NCBI RefSeq assembly: GCF_036881825.1
Contig: NZ_JBAJMW010000001.1
Coordinates: forward strand, 372,001-436,000
Direction of reading: 5' to 3'
DNA: 64,000 nucleotides
Origin: Tersicoccus mangrovi
GTDB lineage: Bacteria; Actinomycetota; Actinomycetes; Actinomycetales; Micrococcaceae
Shown: one piece after another, positions 42,845 through 51,022 of the stretch
How positions within the stretch are numbered: the stretch's first letter is position 1
Layout: every line of letters begins with the position of its first letter
The notes under the pieces: model-generated
The model's input: only the letters and a program-made list of their open reading frames with translations
Told to the model about the DNA's origin: nothing
Databases searched by the model: none
Made by a program: the position numbers and the translations under genes

Positions 42845-43444
42845 ATGGGATTCTTTCCGCCCGACGAGGTGATCGACGACGGGCAGCGGCCCGATCCGCA
42901 GCAGCCGGCGTGGTGGGGGCCACCTGACGACGAGATCCCGATGACGTGGGCATCTCCTGCGATGCTCGGTGTCACCGACCATGTCGCCGTCGCCCTGATC
43001 GGCGCCGAAGTCTTCTCCGACGGGGTCATCCTCCGCATCGAGCGGCGGCTCCGGCGGCTGACGATGCCGCGACAGACATGGTCTCGGCACCGTGAGGTCT
43101 TCCTGGGCCACGACGCTGAGGATGCACCCGGCCGACTCCGGTACGGCCTCGTCCTCGACGACGGCCGCAATGTATTCGACAGCGGACCCGCGGCCGGCAG
43201 CGCGGATCCCTTCTTGACACCCTCATCGTCGGTACTCACCCGGCAGGGAGGCGGAGGTAGCGGAGACGACCGTTCGTTCTCCACCACCGACCGCCTGTGG
43301 CTGTGGCCCCTACCGCCGGCAGGTCCGCTGGATCTTGTCTTCCAGTGGCCAGACCTCGGTCTCGACGAATCGCATACCGCACTCGACGGATCGGCGATCG
43401 TCGCCCTCAGCAGCCGAGCGGTGGCCTTGTGGCCACACGGCTGA
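42845..43444 (+). CDS. Hypothetical protein
   Basis: 199 residues, soluble. N-terminal proline/aspartate-rich segment (FFPPDEVIDDG, PDPQQPAWWGPPDDEIPM), then beta-rich text: HVAVALIGAEVFSDGVILRIERRLRRL, GRLRYGLVLDDGRNVFDS, DRLWLWPLPPAGPLDLVFQWPDLGLDESH. No known domain is recognised; the pattern hints at an immunoglobulin-like beta sandwich. No good ribosome binding site was found at 42845; GTG or upstream ATG 42767 are alternatives. It borders the less GC-rich patch. Confidence 0.6.
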   Translation: MGFFPPDEVIDDGQRPDPQQPAWWGPPDDEIPMTWASPAMLGVTDHVAVALIGAEVFSDGVILRIERRLRRLTMPRQTWSRHREVFLGHDAEDAPGRLRYGLVLDDGRNVFDSGPAAGSADPFLTPSSSVLTRQGGGGSGDDRSFSTTDRLWLWPLPPAGPLDLVFQWPDLGLDESHTALDGSAIVALSSRAVALWPHG

Positions 43445-43565
43445 GACCCAGCTAGCCATCCGTCCCGGACGACGACGCCAGTCACACGTACCACCGCCAT
43501 CCGCACACCGTTGCGTCAAACGACCACCGGCTCTCACGCGAATGTCGCGGAACGACGGCCGGTGC

Positions 43566-43804
43566 TCACGTGACGGTCAAATCGCCCTGCATGTTCCCGT
43601 GGAATTCGCAGTGGAAGGGATAGCGTCCCGGCTTTGCCGGTGCCGTGAAGGTCATCGACTCACCGGGCTTGACATCGAGGAGCTGTCCATGGGCGACGCC
43701 GTGCCGGACGAGGCGGAACCGCCACTACTCGAGGAACACCCCGCCGAAGCGAGAATGATGGCGACGCCCACGGCGGGGTAGGCGAGTTCTCGTCTGATGT
43801 TCAT
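43566..43804 (-). pseudogene. Decayed cupredoxin (plastocyanin-like) lipoprotein
   Basis: From ATG 43804 a lipoprotein signal reads MNIRRELAYPAVGVAIILASAGCSS with the lipobox LASAGC and a serine/glycine spacer, and ends at a stop after SSPVSR. In another frame the same DNA continues LDVKPGESMTFTAPAKPGRYPFHCEFHGNMQG and stops at 43566. The second part is the C-terminal copper loop (C-x3-H-x3-M). The core with the first His ligand is missing. So an internal deletion plus frameshift has joined signal and copper loop. A functional copy may exist elsewhere. Confidence 0.75.
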
Positions 43805-44311
43805 GGCAGCCTCGTTCTCGCGGACCTTCGGCCCGGCTTCTGACGTCGGTTCTCCCTGTATTCGTAGCGACGGGCAGCACAGATGCGACTCCGGGTGTCG
43901 GGCTTCCCGCCGTCACGCCTTCCGGCCCGGCGCTCGCTGCCCGTCTCGAGCATCGCGACAGCCAGGACGCACTCGGTCCGAAGCCTCGAGTGCCGGCGGA
44001 GACACTGCGTCACCGCCGGGAGTCCTCGACGCCGCTACGCCTTGACCACCGTGACCGCAATCCGGTTCTTCAACCAGACCGTGATCTGCTTCGACGCGAC
44101 CGACCGGTGCGCTGGTCAATATGGAAATGAAAAAGCTGGACCCCGGCCCGGACGACGGGCACGGGGCGCCGCAGGATGCCGCCCGATAGACCATCGTCTT
44201 CGGGCACTTCGCAATCTTCGCGTTGACTGTGTGCGACGTGTGTGACGTTGGGAAGCCGCGAGGGCGGTCTCCAGTGCGGTCGGCTTGGCCACTCCTGACG
44301 AGGAAGCTGAG
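43805..44311. other. Gene-free stretch of the accessory patch
   Basis: No convincing gene was found in 507 bases on either strand. A short plus-strand reading frame MEMKKLDPGPDDGHG near 44122-44190 has no known match and no ribosome binding site. A CCGATAGAC motif with a partly symmetric right flank lies at 44183. The base composition looks less GC-rich than the flanks. Confidence 0.4.
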
Positions 44312-44464
44312 CTACTTGCGACGCTTCAGAACCGCGAGTGAGACGACGATCGCGATCACGACGAAAGCGACAATGCCAATAGGGCCCAGGTTGATGCCGC
44401 CCGCATTGGGATTCGACCCGGAAATCGCAGAGAGCTCTTGGTGGACGGCCATCAGGTGCAGCAC
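44312..44464 (-). CDS. Small single-span membrane protein
   Basis: About 50 residues. From GTG 44464 (GAGGAG six bases upstream) or ATG 44452: a polar front, AVHQELSAISGSNPNAGG, then one membrane helix INLGPIGIVAFVVIAIVVSLAV and a basic end LKRRK. The composition is that of a real single-pass protein with N-out/C-in topology. No family recognised. Confidence 0.45.
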   Translation of the reverse strand: MLHLMAVHQELSAISGSNPNAGGINLGPIGIVAFVVIAIVVSLAVLKRRK

Positions 44465-44770
44465 GCGGGCTCCTCGGTCAACGTCGACGAAAGGTGACGA
44501 TCATGGGCGACTTCGCTTCCAAGACCTAGTCAGACCACTTCAGGCGCAGGCTATCGGCAGTCGCCGCCACAGTCCATCGAACTCGACCTGTTCGGTCCCC
44601 GAAGCGCCGCGTCCGGTAGATGAAGGGCAACCGAACGGCGCGCAGCTTCCTTCGGACCCTGCCTCCGAGTCGGGGGCGGGATCGTGAGTGCCCGATTGAC
44701 GATCGTCTATCGGACGTTTTGAAAGCTTCACACGGCCTCGATGGCAGCTGGACAAAAGCTGAGAGACTGC
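44465..44770. other. Intergenic stretch with a dyad at 44692-44713
   Basis: No gene was found. CCGATTGAC (44692-44700) and GTCTATCGG (44705-44713) form a hairpin with one mismatch around GATC, followed by ACGTTTT on the plus strand, so it could end a plus-strand transcript or be an operator. It is one of five sites with CCGATAGAC-like sequence. Confidence 0.45.
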
Positions 44771-45085
44771 TCAGCTCACATCCTGGGCTGGGTCGGTGAA
44801 GGAGATCGGTTTGCCAGCGGCGCGTGCATACGCGACCTCTCTGCTCGTGGACTCGCCGATGTACCCACCAGGGTTGACGACCATGATCCGGTCAGCCAAG
44901 TCGATCTTGCGCAGGTGAAGGGCGCCCAGCGCGGCCTTCTGCTCGTCGGTGATCGAGACGTCCGCTTCGCCCGGCGCAAGGACGATGACTCCGGAAAAGG
45001 TCAGATCACGATTCGCTGCTCGTATCTGGTCGAGGAACCGCGTGGAACCGCAGATGCAGACGATCTCGGGTCGGTGGGGCAACAA
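44771..45085 (-). CDS. Nucleoside 2-deoxyribosyltransferase-like protein (DUF4406 type)
   Basis: 104 residues. VCICGSTRFLDQIRAANRDLTFSGVIVLAPGEAD, then ALHLRKIDLADRIMVVNPGGYIGESTSREVAYARAAGKPI: the Rossmann-like pattern with G-x-S at the start and the D-x-x-x-V-V-N-P-x-G-Y-x-G...S-x-x-E active-site text of the deoxyribosyltransferase/DUF4406 family. The start is TTG 45085, with AAGGAG six to seven bases upstream. It lies 33 bases after the MazG-like gene, which also handles nucleotides. Confidence 0.75.
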   Translation of the reverse strand: MLPHRPEIVCICGSTRFLDQIRAANRDLTFSGVIVLAPGEADVSITDEQKAALGALHLRKIDLADRIMVVNPGGYIGESTSREVAYARAAGKPISFTDPAQDVS

Positions 45086-45118
45086 TCACTCCTTCGGTCA
45101 CTGCTGGCGGCTCGTCGT

Positions 45119-45502
45119 CTATCGGTCTCGTTCCTCGGTGGCGTCCGACGACGCCACGAACTCTGTGGACAGCACTCTGCCGGCGAACGTGCCATGTGAC
45201 CGGCGCTTCTGACGCCGTTGCTCATCCACCTGCTCGGGGTGGAATCCCTCGGCCTCGATCAGGGCGTCGACAACATCGAGCACGTCACCGATCTCCTCGA
45301 GCCGGCCCGCTCGTGTGGTTGCCTCGATGACCTCGTCTGCCTCCTCGGCCAGCTTGGAACGTAGACAAGCGACATACTCGGTGTGGTCCATGATTCGGGT
45401 GACGTACCGACCCCCTCGGCTGGCCGTGATCTCCGGCACCCCGTCTCGGACGAGCTTTCCAGTCGACCCCGCACAATCTTTCGCGCCATCGGGGCTACCC
45501 AT
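45119..45502 (-). CDS. MazG-like nucleotide pyrophosphohydrolase
   Basis: 127 residues. KLVRDGVPEITASRGG at the start, HTEYVACLRSKLAEEADEVIEATTRAGRLEEIGDVLDVVDALIEAEGF with the E-E-x-x-E and E-x-x-D metal-binding set of all-alpha NTP pyrophosphohydrolases, and a basic tail QRRQKRRSHGTFAGRVLL-like end. It would hydrolyse a (d)NTP to the monophosphate. ATG 45502 is taken; GTG 45517 or 45520 are alternatives. The gene forms a probable two-gene unit with the deoxyribosyltransferase-like gene. Confidence 0.75.
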   Translation of the reverse strand: MGSPDGAKDCAGSTGKLVRDGVPEITASRGGRYVTRIMDHTEYVACLRSKLAEEADEVIEATTRAGRLEEIGDVLDVVDALIEAEGFHPEQVDEQRRQKRRSHGTFAGRVLSTEFVASSDATEERDR

Positions 45503-45553
45503 CACCGAATCGTCCACCACCTCACCGTAATCGAACGCGCAGCGCTTGCCCGC

Positions 45554-45634
45554 CCGATAGACGAACGTCTAACGCACGGCCATCGTTTCGCGCGCTGACC
45601 GTCATCCCACGTCAGGAGTCGGTGCCCGATAGAC
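45554..45634. promoter_or_regulatory. CCGATAGAC sites upstream of the MazG-like gene
   Basis: CCGATAGAC at 45554-45562 is the left arm of a dyad TAGACG-AA-CGTCTA (45558-45571); a second CCGATAGAC lies at 45626-45634. Similar sites lie at 44183, 44692 (dyad) and 45117 (reverse). They probably bind a regulator specific to this patch. Confidence 0.45.
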
Positions 45635-45701
45635 CCGCCCGATGACATTGCCCGCAACGGGGCCTTTTCTGCGACACTCTCGACAGCGCCCACAAGGGCA
45701 G

Positions 45702-46295
45702 TCAGCGGTGCGCGTCCAGCCGACGGCGCAGTTCGTTCCGGACCGCCGGCCACTCCGAGGCGATGATCGAGAAGACCACGGTGTCGCGCAGGGACCCGTC
45801 CGCCATCCGCTGGTGGTTGCGCAGCACGCCGTCCTGCCGCGCCCCGAGCCGGGCGATCGCGGCCCGGGACTGCTGGTTCATCCAGTGGGTGCGGAACTCG
45901 ACCGCGATGCAGTCCAGCGCCTCGAACGCGTGCGCCAGCAGCAGCAGCTTCGACTCGGTGTTCGTGCCGGTGCGCTGCGCCGACGCCCGGTTCCAGGTGG
46001 ACCCGATCTCCGCCCGCCCGTTGGTGCGGTCGATGTTCATGAACGTCGTCATACCGAGCACGACGCCGTCGGCGTTGCGGCGGGCGACGAACGGGATCAT
46101 CGAGCCGGCCTCCTGCAGCGCGAGCCGCCGGTCGATCTCCGCGCGCATGCCCTCGGGACGGGGCACCGTCGTGTACCAGAGGGTCCACAAATCGCCGTCG
46201 GTCACCGCCTCGGCGAGCGCGTCGTGGTGGTCGAGCGTGAGCGGTTCGAGGGTCACGAGGTCGCCGCGCAGCGTCACGGGCGCGAAGTCGGTCAT
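45702..46295 (-). CDS. GNAT family acetyltransferase (RimJ/RimL type)
   Basis: 197 residues. VTLRGDLVTLEPLTLDHHDALAEAV at the start, VLGMTTFMNIDRTNGRAEIGSTWNRASAQRTGTNTESKLLLLAHAFEALDCIAVEFRTHWMNQQSRAAIARLGARQDGVLRNHQ covering the acetyl-CoA site and last strand. It is close to the Pfam Acetyltransf_3 type used by ribosomal-protein and small-molecule acetyltransferases. ATG 46295. Divergent from the KgtP-like permease by 149 bases. Confidence 0.88.
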   Translation of the reverse strand: MTDFAPVTLRGDLVTLEPLTLDHHDALAEAVTDGDLWTLWYTTVPRPEGMRAEIDRRLALQEAGSMIPFVARRNADGVVLGMTTFMNIDRTNGRAEIGSTWNRASAQRTGTNTESKLLLLAHAFEALDCIAVEFRTHWMNQQSRAAIARLGARQDGVLRNHQRMADGSLRDTVVFSIIASEWPAVRNELRRRLDAHR

Positions 46296-46444
46296 GACGA
46301 CGACGGTACCGGCCCGCCGGCGCCGTCGTCGCGAGCGCAGGACGAGGGCAGACGAGAGCAGGACGGGGTCGCCGAAAAGCTGGGAGTAGCCTGACAGAGG
46401 TCGGGCGGTCGTCCGTCCTCGATCAGCGTCGACGAGGGGATCAC

Positions 46445-47821
46445 ATGTCCACCAGTACCGCGGCACCCACGCGCACCGGCACGCGCCGGGCCATCAGCAA
46501 CACCCTGAAGGGGTCGGCCGGCAATCTCATCGAGTGGTACGACCTGTACGTCTACGCGGCGTTCTCGTCCTACTTCGCCACGTACTTCTTCAACCAGAAG
46601 GACCCCACGCAGGCGCAGATCGACGCGTACCTGACCTTCGCGTTGACCTTCCTGATGCGCCCCGTGGGTAGCTGGTTCTTCGGCCGGTTCGCCGACCAGC
46701 GCGGCCGCAAGGCGGCTCTGACGCTCAGCGTCACGCTCATGTGCGCGGGGTCGCTGATCATGTGCATTCTGCCGGGCCTGAATCAGATCGGCCTCTGGTC
46801 CACCGTGCTGCTCTACCTGACCCGCCTGCTGCAGGGCTTCTCGGTGGGCGGCGAGTACGGCACCAGCGCCACCTACATGTCCGAGGCGGCCACCGCGGGC
46901 CGGCGCGGCTTCTTCTCCAGCTTCCAGTACGTCACCCTCGTCGGCGGCCAGGTGCTGGCCCTGCTGACGCTGGTCATCCTGCAGAACGTGCTGGGCGCGG
47001 ACCAGCTCACCGCCTGGGGCTGGCGCATCCCGTTCCTCATCGGGGCGATCGCCGCGCTCGTCGTCCTCTGGCTGCGCCGGACCATGGACGAGACCATCAC
47101 CGAGGACCAGCGCCGGGCCGCCTCGTCGACCGCCGACGCCGCCAGCCACGGGCTCGCGGCCCGTCCCGGCAGCCTCAAGCTCCTGTTCACCCAGCACTGG
47201 AAGCCGTTCCTGATCGTCGTCTTCCTGACGATGGGCGGGACAATGGCGTTCTACCTGTTCACCACCTACATCCTCAGCTTCATGAACAACGTCTCCCACA
47301 TCCCGAAGACGCAGACCTCGGTGATCAACTTCTGGGCGCTGTTCGTGTTCATGCTGCTGCAGCCGGTCTTCGGCGCGCTGTCCGACCGGATCGGCCGCAA
47401 GGCGCAGCTCATCCTGTTCGGCGTGCTCGGCACCCTCTTCACCTGGCCGATCATGGCCACCCTCGCCGGGGTCAACGACGCGATGGCCGCCTTCTGGCTG
47501 ATGCTGGCCGGCCTGACGATCAACGCCCTCTACACGTCGGTGAGCGCCATCGTGAAGGCGGAGATGTTTCCGGCGTCCATCCGCGCCCTCGGCGTCGGCC
47601 TGGCCTACGCGGTGGCGAACTCGCTGTTCGGCGGCACCGTGCCGTTCATCGGGGAGTCGCTGTCCTCGGCGGGGCACAAGGAGTGGCTCTTCGCCTACGT
47701 GACGATCGCGATCGCGCTCTCGCTGATCGTGTACATCTTCTTCGTGCCGGGCAAGCGCCACCCGCGCGGGTCCTCGTTCGACCAGGACGACGTCGCTCCC
47801 GAGACGCAGTCTCGTCGATGA
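46445..47821 (+). CDS. MFS transporter, MHS family (alpha-ketoglutarate permease-like)
   Basis: 458 residues, twelve membrane segments. MHS features: GNLIEWYDLYVYAAFSSYFATYFF in helix 1, FADQRGRKAAL (motif A), RLLQGFSVGGEYGTSATYMSEAA, and NFWALFVFMLLQPVFGALSDRIGRKAQ. These match KgtP-type dicarboxylate/H+ symporters. It would import alpha-ketoglutarate or related acids. The ATG at 46445 has GAGGGGATC before it. The last codons and the TGA lie in the first copy of a 17-base tandem repeat. Confidence 0.88.
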   Translation: MSTSTAAPTRTGTRRAISNTLKGSAGNLIEWYDLYVYAAFSSYFATYFFNQKDPTQAQIDAYLTFALTFLMRPVGSWFFGRFADQRGRKAALTLSVTLMCAGSLIMCILPGLNQIGLWSTVLLYLTRLLQGFSVGGEYGTSATYMSEAATAGRRGFFSSFQYVTLVGGQVLALLTLVILQNVLGADQLTAWGWRIPFLIGAIAALVVLWLRRTMDETITEDQRRAASSTADAASHGLAARPGSLKLLFTQHWKPFLIVVFLTMGGTMAFYLFTTYILSFMNNVSHIPKTQTSVINFWALFVFMLLQPVFGALSDRIGRKAQLILFGVLGTLFTWPIMATLAGVNDAMAAFWLMLAGLTINALYTSVSAIVKAEMFPASIRALGVGLAYAVANSLFGGTVPFIGESLSSAGHKEWLFAYVTIAIALSLIVYIFFVPGKRHPRGSSFDQDDVAPETQSRR

Positions 47822-47874
47822 GGCCGTCTCGTCGATGAGGCCGTCTCGTCGATGAGGCAGTCTCGTCGATGAGG
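47807..47874. repeat. Four tandem copies of a 17-base unit at the permease 3' end
   Basis: Copies of CMGTCTCGTCGATGAGG run at 47807-47823, 47824-47840, 47841-47857 and 47858-47874, plus a decayed fifth. The permease stop TGA is in copy 1. As 17 is not a multiple of 3, each copy shifts frame; the tract could mutate the C-terminus by slippage. Each unit carries the short self-complementary TCGTCGATGA. Confidence 0.9.
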
Positions 47875-47928
47875 CAGTCGAGCCGCTGAGTCGCGTCGAT
47901 CAGGCCGTGACGCCCGAGCCGTCCCGGC

Positions 47929-48663
47929 TCAGGCGTCCTCGGTGAACCGGCGGCGGATCGTCTCGAGGTCCTCCGCCGGGAGGCCGGCCCGCAGCAGGAA
48001 GGCGGCGGCGTCGATCTCGTCGAGCGTGTGGAACAGGTGGGCGCGGGTCTCGGCGACCCAGGCGTCGAGCTGCTCGGGCGTGCGGTAGCGCTCGACGGGG
48101 TGGTCGATCACCCGGAACCGTTCGTTGGCGGCACGGACGCCGCGCTCGTAGTCGTCGGCGATGGCGTCGTGCGGCACGCCGATCAGCTGCAGCAGGAGCA
48201 TGACGACGAGTCCGGTGCGGTCCCGCCCGCCGGAGCAGTGCACGAGGACACCGCCGGGCGGGGCCACGGCGATGTCGTGCACGATCGCCACGAATCTCTC
48301 GGGCCAGAGCCGCAGGTTGTCCGCGTAGTACTGCGGGGTGTTCAGGTAGGGCCAGCACAGCTGCTTGAAGTCCAGGTCGGTGGGGTCCTCGGTGGGACGC
48401 ACCAGCTGATTCAGGCCGTTCAGCGTCCCGTCGTCGACGACGGCGTCCGTCTCACGCCGGCCCCGCTCGTCGTCGTTGCGCAGGTCGATCACGGTGCTGA
48501 CACCGTCGGCACGCAGCTGGACCCACCCAGCCGTCGTCATGGTCTCGGTGCGTCCGGACCGGAACAACTGCCCCACCGCGGTGCGCCCTCCCCCGGCCAC
48601 CGGCAGCCCACCCAGATCGTGGACGTTGATGGCACCTTCCCACTGCGGCGTGCTCACTCCCAT
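47929..48663 (-). CDS. Tyrosine-protein phosphatase (Y_phosphatase3 / PtpB type)
   Basis: 244 residues. The P-loop is HCSGGRDRTGL (C-x5-R-T), near residue 143, in VLVHCSGGRDRTGLVVMLLLQLIGV; earlier INVHDLGGLPVAGGGRTAVGQLFRSG is the standard N-terminal block of this family (LDRLGG-like), and VIDLRNDDER the strand before. A family member in mycobacteria is the secreted PtpB; no signal peptide is seen here. ATG 48663 without strong ribosome binding site. Confidence 0.88.
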   Translation of the reverse strand: MGVSTPQWEGAINVHDLGGLPVAGGGRTAVGQLFRSGRTETMTTAGWVQLRADGVSTVIDLRNDDERGRRETDAVVDDGTLNGLNQLVRPTEDPTDLDFKQLCWPYLNTPQYYADNLRLWPERFVAIVHDIAVAPPGGVLVHCSGGRDRTGLVVMLLLQLIGVPHDAIADDYERGVRAANERFRVIDHPVERYRTPEQLDAWVAETRAHLFHTLDEIDAAAFLLRAGLPAEDLETIRRRFTEDA

Positions 48664-49003
48664 GCCGGGAGGCTATCAATTCTCTCGGTACTCGAAATAC
48701 CAAGCCCGCTCTCCATCCCCACGCTCCCTACCCTCCGAACTCGTCCCCAGAACACGACCGCCCTCCCCGAACTCCCGTGTCCGCCCCGCAAGACGAACTC
48801 ACCCACCGCCATCCTGATCGTCGATCGCCAGGCACGGCCCGGTCCGCACGAAAGGGGACGTGTCGACCAAGCGAGCTCTGCGAGCGCCGGGAGATCCAGT
48901 CCCCGTGTGCGGTCCGGTCCGCGCCGGACCCAACCACAAGGAAGGACGGCGAACGAAGCAAGGACGCCGACCTCACGGTCGACGCCCCTGCAACGCATCA
49001 GAC
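48664..49003. other. Intergenic stretch with a possible aceB terminator
   Basis: 340 bases without a convincing gene. GGTCCGG (48911-48917) and CCGGACC (48924-48930) form a 7-bp stem with a 6-base loop about 75 bases after the aceB stop and might terminate its transcript. The rest may contain the phosphatase promoter (AATTCTC/GGTATT region), but no consensus elements are clear. Confidence 0.4.
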
Positions 49004-50647
49004 TCAGGCCGAGACGAGTTCGGCCATCTCCTCCTCGACCCACCGCGCCGGCCGGGTGCGGCGGCACAGGTACTCGGCGTAGGCGATCGAGGTGATGAAG
49101 TCCGGGAACTCGGCGCGCATGGCCGAACGCTCCAGGATCTCCCGGGCCTCGTCGAACCGGTCCTCGGGCGAACGCTCGAGCGCGTCGAACTCCTCGTCGA
49201 GCAGCCGCTCGACCCAGTCCGCGGTGACGATCTCGCCGTCGCGGGTCAGGGCCTCGCAGTGGATCCACTGCCAGATCTGCGCCCGGGAGATCTCGGCGGT
49301 GCCGACGTCCTCCATCCGGTCCCCCACGGCGACGGCGCCGGTACCGCGGAGCCACGACTCGAGGTAGCGCAGCCCGATGCGCAGATTCTCCCGGATGCCG
49401 CCCTCGGTGATGCTGCCCGTCGTGGCGGCCACGTCCAGCAGTGCCCGGTCGGAGAACTCGACGTCCTCGCGCGTCCGGTGCAGCTGGTTCGGGGCGTCGC
49501 CGAGCGCGTCGTCGAACACCTCGCGGCACAGCGGCACCAGGCCCGGGTGGGCCACCCACGACCCGTCGAAGCCGGCCTCGGCCTCCCGCTCCTTGTCGCG
49601 CCGCACGCGGGCCAGAGCCCGGTCGTTCTCGTCGCCGTGCTCGGGCGCGGGGATCACGGTGCTCATCCCGCCGATGGCGTGGGTGCCGCGGCGGTGGGCG
49701 ACGGCGACGAGCTGCTCGGTGAACGCCCGCATGAACGGCTGGCTCATGCTCACCCGCTCCCGGTCCGGCAGGATGAACCGCGGCCCGCGCTGCCGGAAGT
49801 TCTTGATCATGCTGAACACATAGTCCCAGCGGCCGGCGTTCAGCCCGGCGGCGTGCTCGCGCAGCTCGTACAGGATCTCCTCCATCTCGAATGCGGCCGT
49901 GATGGTCTCGATCAGCACGGTGGCGCGGATGGTGCCGCGCGGCAGGCCCAGCAGCTTCTGCGCCAGCACGAAGACGTCGTTCCACAGTCGCGCCTCCTCC
50001 GCCGACTCGATCTTCGGCAGGTAGAAGTAGGGCCCGGAGCCGTGGCTGATCAGGTGCTCAGCGTTGTGGAACAGGTAGAGCGCCATGTCCACCAGGCCGC
50101 CCCACACGGGCCGGCCGGCGATCTGCAGGTGCTTCTCCGGCAGGTGCAGGCCGCGGGGGCGCACGACGACGGTCGGCCGCGCACCGGCGTCGGCCAGCTC
50201 GGGGATGGCGCCGCGCAGCCCGTCGTGCAGGTTGAGCTGCGCGTTGATGACGTTCTCCCACGTCGGCACGCTCGCGTCCTCGAGGTCGGCCAGCCACACG
50301 TCGGCGCCCGAGGTCAGGGCGGTGACGGTCGACGAACGGTCCACGGGGGTGGTGATCTCGACGCGCCGGTCGGTCAGGTCCGGCGCCGGGGGCACGACCT
50401 GCCACTCGGTGTCGGCCCGCAGCGCAGCCGTGTCCGGACGGTACGCCGGGTCCTTGCCGAGGGCGATCGACCGGCGCCGCGTACGGCGGGCCTCGAGCAG
50501 CTCGTCCCGGCGGGCGAACGTCGCCCGGTGGAGGGCGGCGACGAACCGCAGTGCCTCCGCGGTCAGGACCTCCTCCTCCCGTCGGATCGACGGCGCCAGC
50601 AGCGTCACGCCGTTCATGGTGCAACCCTCGGTGCTGATGTGGTTCAT
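49004..50647 (-). CDS. aceB: Malate synthase A
   Basis: 547 residues. Barrel text ATVLIETITAAFEMEEILYELREHAAGLNAGRWDYVFSMIK with metal/substrate Glu and Asp, GGMSTVIPAPEHGDEN, GFDGSWVAHPGLVPLCREVFDD and the C-terminal SRAQIWQWIHCEALTRDG, where the catalytic-type Asp follows in the C-terminal plug. Condenses glyoxylate and acetyl-CoA. ATG 50647 with GGAGGG upstream. It and aceA are on the same strand, 376 bases apart, with a terminator and a separate dyad between, so they are separate transcription units. Confidence 0.96.
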   Translation of the reverse strand: MNHISTEGCTMNGVTLLAPSIRREEEVLTAEALRFVAALHRATFARRDELLEARRTRRRSIALGKDPAYRPDTAALRADTEWQVVPPAPDLTDRRVEITTPVDRSSTVTALTSGADVWLADLEDASVPTWENVINAQLNLHDGLRGAIPELADAGARPTVVVRPRGLHLPEKHLQIAGRPVWGGLVDMALYLFHNAEHLISHGSGPYFYLPKIESAEEARLWNDVFVLAQKLLGLPRGTIRATVLIETITAAFEMEEILYELREHAAGLNAGRWDYVFSMIKNFRQRGPRFILPDRERVSMSQPFMRAFTEQLVAVAHRRGTHAIGGMSTVIPAPEHGDENDRALARVRRDKEREAEAGFDGSWVAHPGLVPLCREVFDDALGDAPNQLHRTREDVEFSDRALLDVAATTGSITEGGIRENLRIGLRYLESWLRGTGAVAVGDRMEDVGTAEISRAQIWQWIHCEALTRDGEIVTADWVERLLDEEFDALERSPEDRFDEAREILERSAMRAEFPDFITSIAYAEYLCRRTRPARWVEEEMAELVSA

Positions 50648-50798
50648 CTCGATTCCCTCCTTGCGACCCTGCCTTGCGACGTGTCCGGTTCGCGGTCTTC
50701 GGTTTCTGGTGTTCCGTGCTGGTGTTCGGTGATGCGGCGGAAAATCTCCGCGTCCTTCAAGCCTGCTGGCTCGCCACCCCTCCTGCACCCGCACGATC

Positions 50799-50822
50799 GA
50801 AAGAAGTTGTGCCGTTCTTCGC
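50799..50822. promoter_or_regulatory. Dyad upstream of aceB, candidate RamB-type operator
   Basis: GAAAGAA (50799-50805) and TTCTTCGC (50815-50822) form a symmetric site, about 150 bases upstream of aceB. The site shares AAGAAGT...TTCTTC-ACG with the dyad between aceA and the RamB-like gene. Confidence 0.5.
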
Positions 50823-50926
50823 ACGTGAGCAAGAAGGCGTCCGGCCAGGAAGGTGAGCGGCGCGAGCGAACGCCCGTCCTGCCCGGGACGGCACGTGGGG
50901 ACACTGGACACGACTCCGGACATGAC

Positions 50927-50968
50927 GGAGGGCCGACACCCCGACGTCGTCGGTGGTGCCGGCCCTCC
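50927..50968 (-). terminator. Terminator of aceA
   Basis: GGAGGGCC (50927-50934) pairs with GGCCCTCC (50961-50968); inner ACACC/GGTG.T pairs extend the stem. It lies 55-95 bases after the aceA stop codon. Confidence 0.75.
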
Positions 50969-51022
50969 AGCCGGTCGGTGCACGCGGCTCAGGCGTGCGT
51001 CCGGCTCAGGCGTCCGCTCGGC

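Noticed and set aside
43913..44245. Overlapping frames of 70-120 codons on both strands in the gene-free stretch
   Set aside because: They lack ribosome binding sites, have Arg/Pro/Ser-rich composition and no recognisable pattern.
43445..45701. Prophage or integrative element
   Set aside because: No integrase, structural phage gene, tRNA or flanking attachment repeat was found; only decayed and small genes are present.
47807..47874. CRISPR array
   Set aside because: The 17-base units are contiguous with no unique spacers and there are no cas genes.
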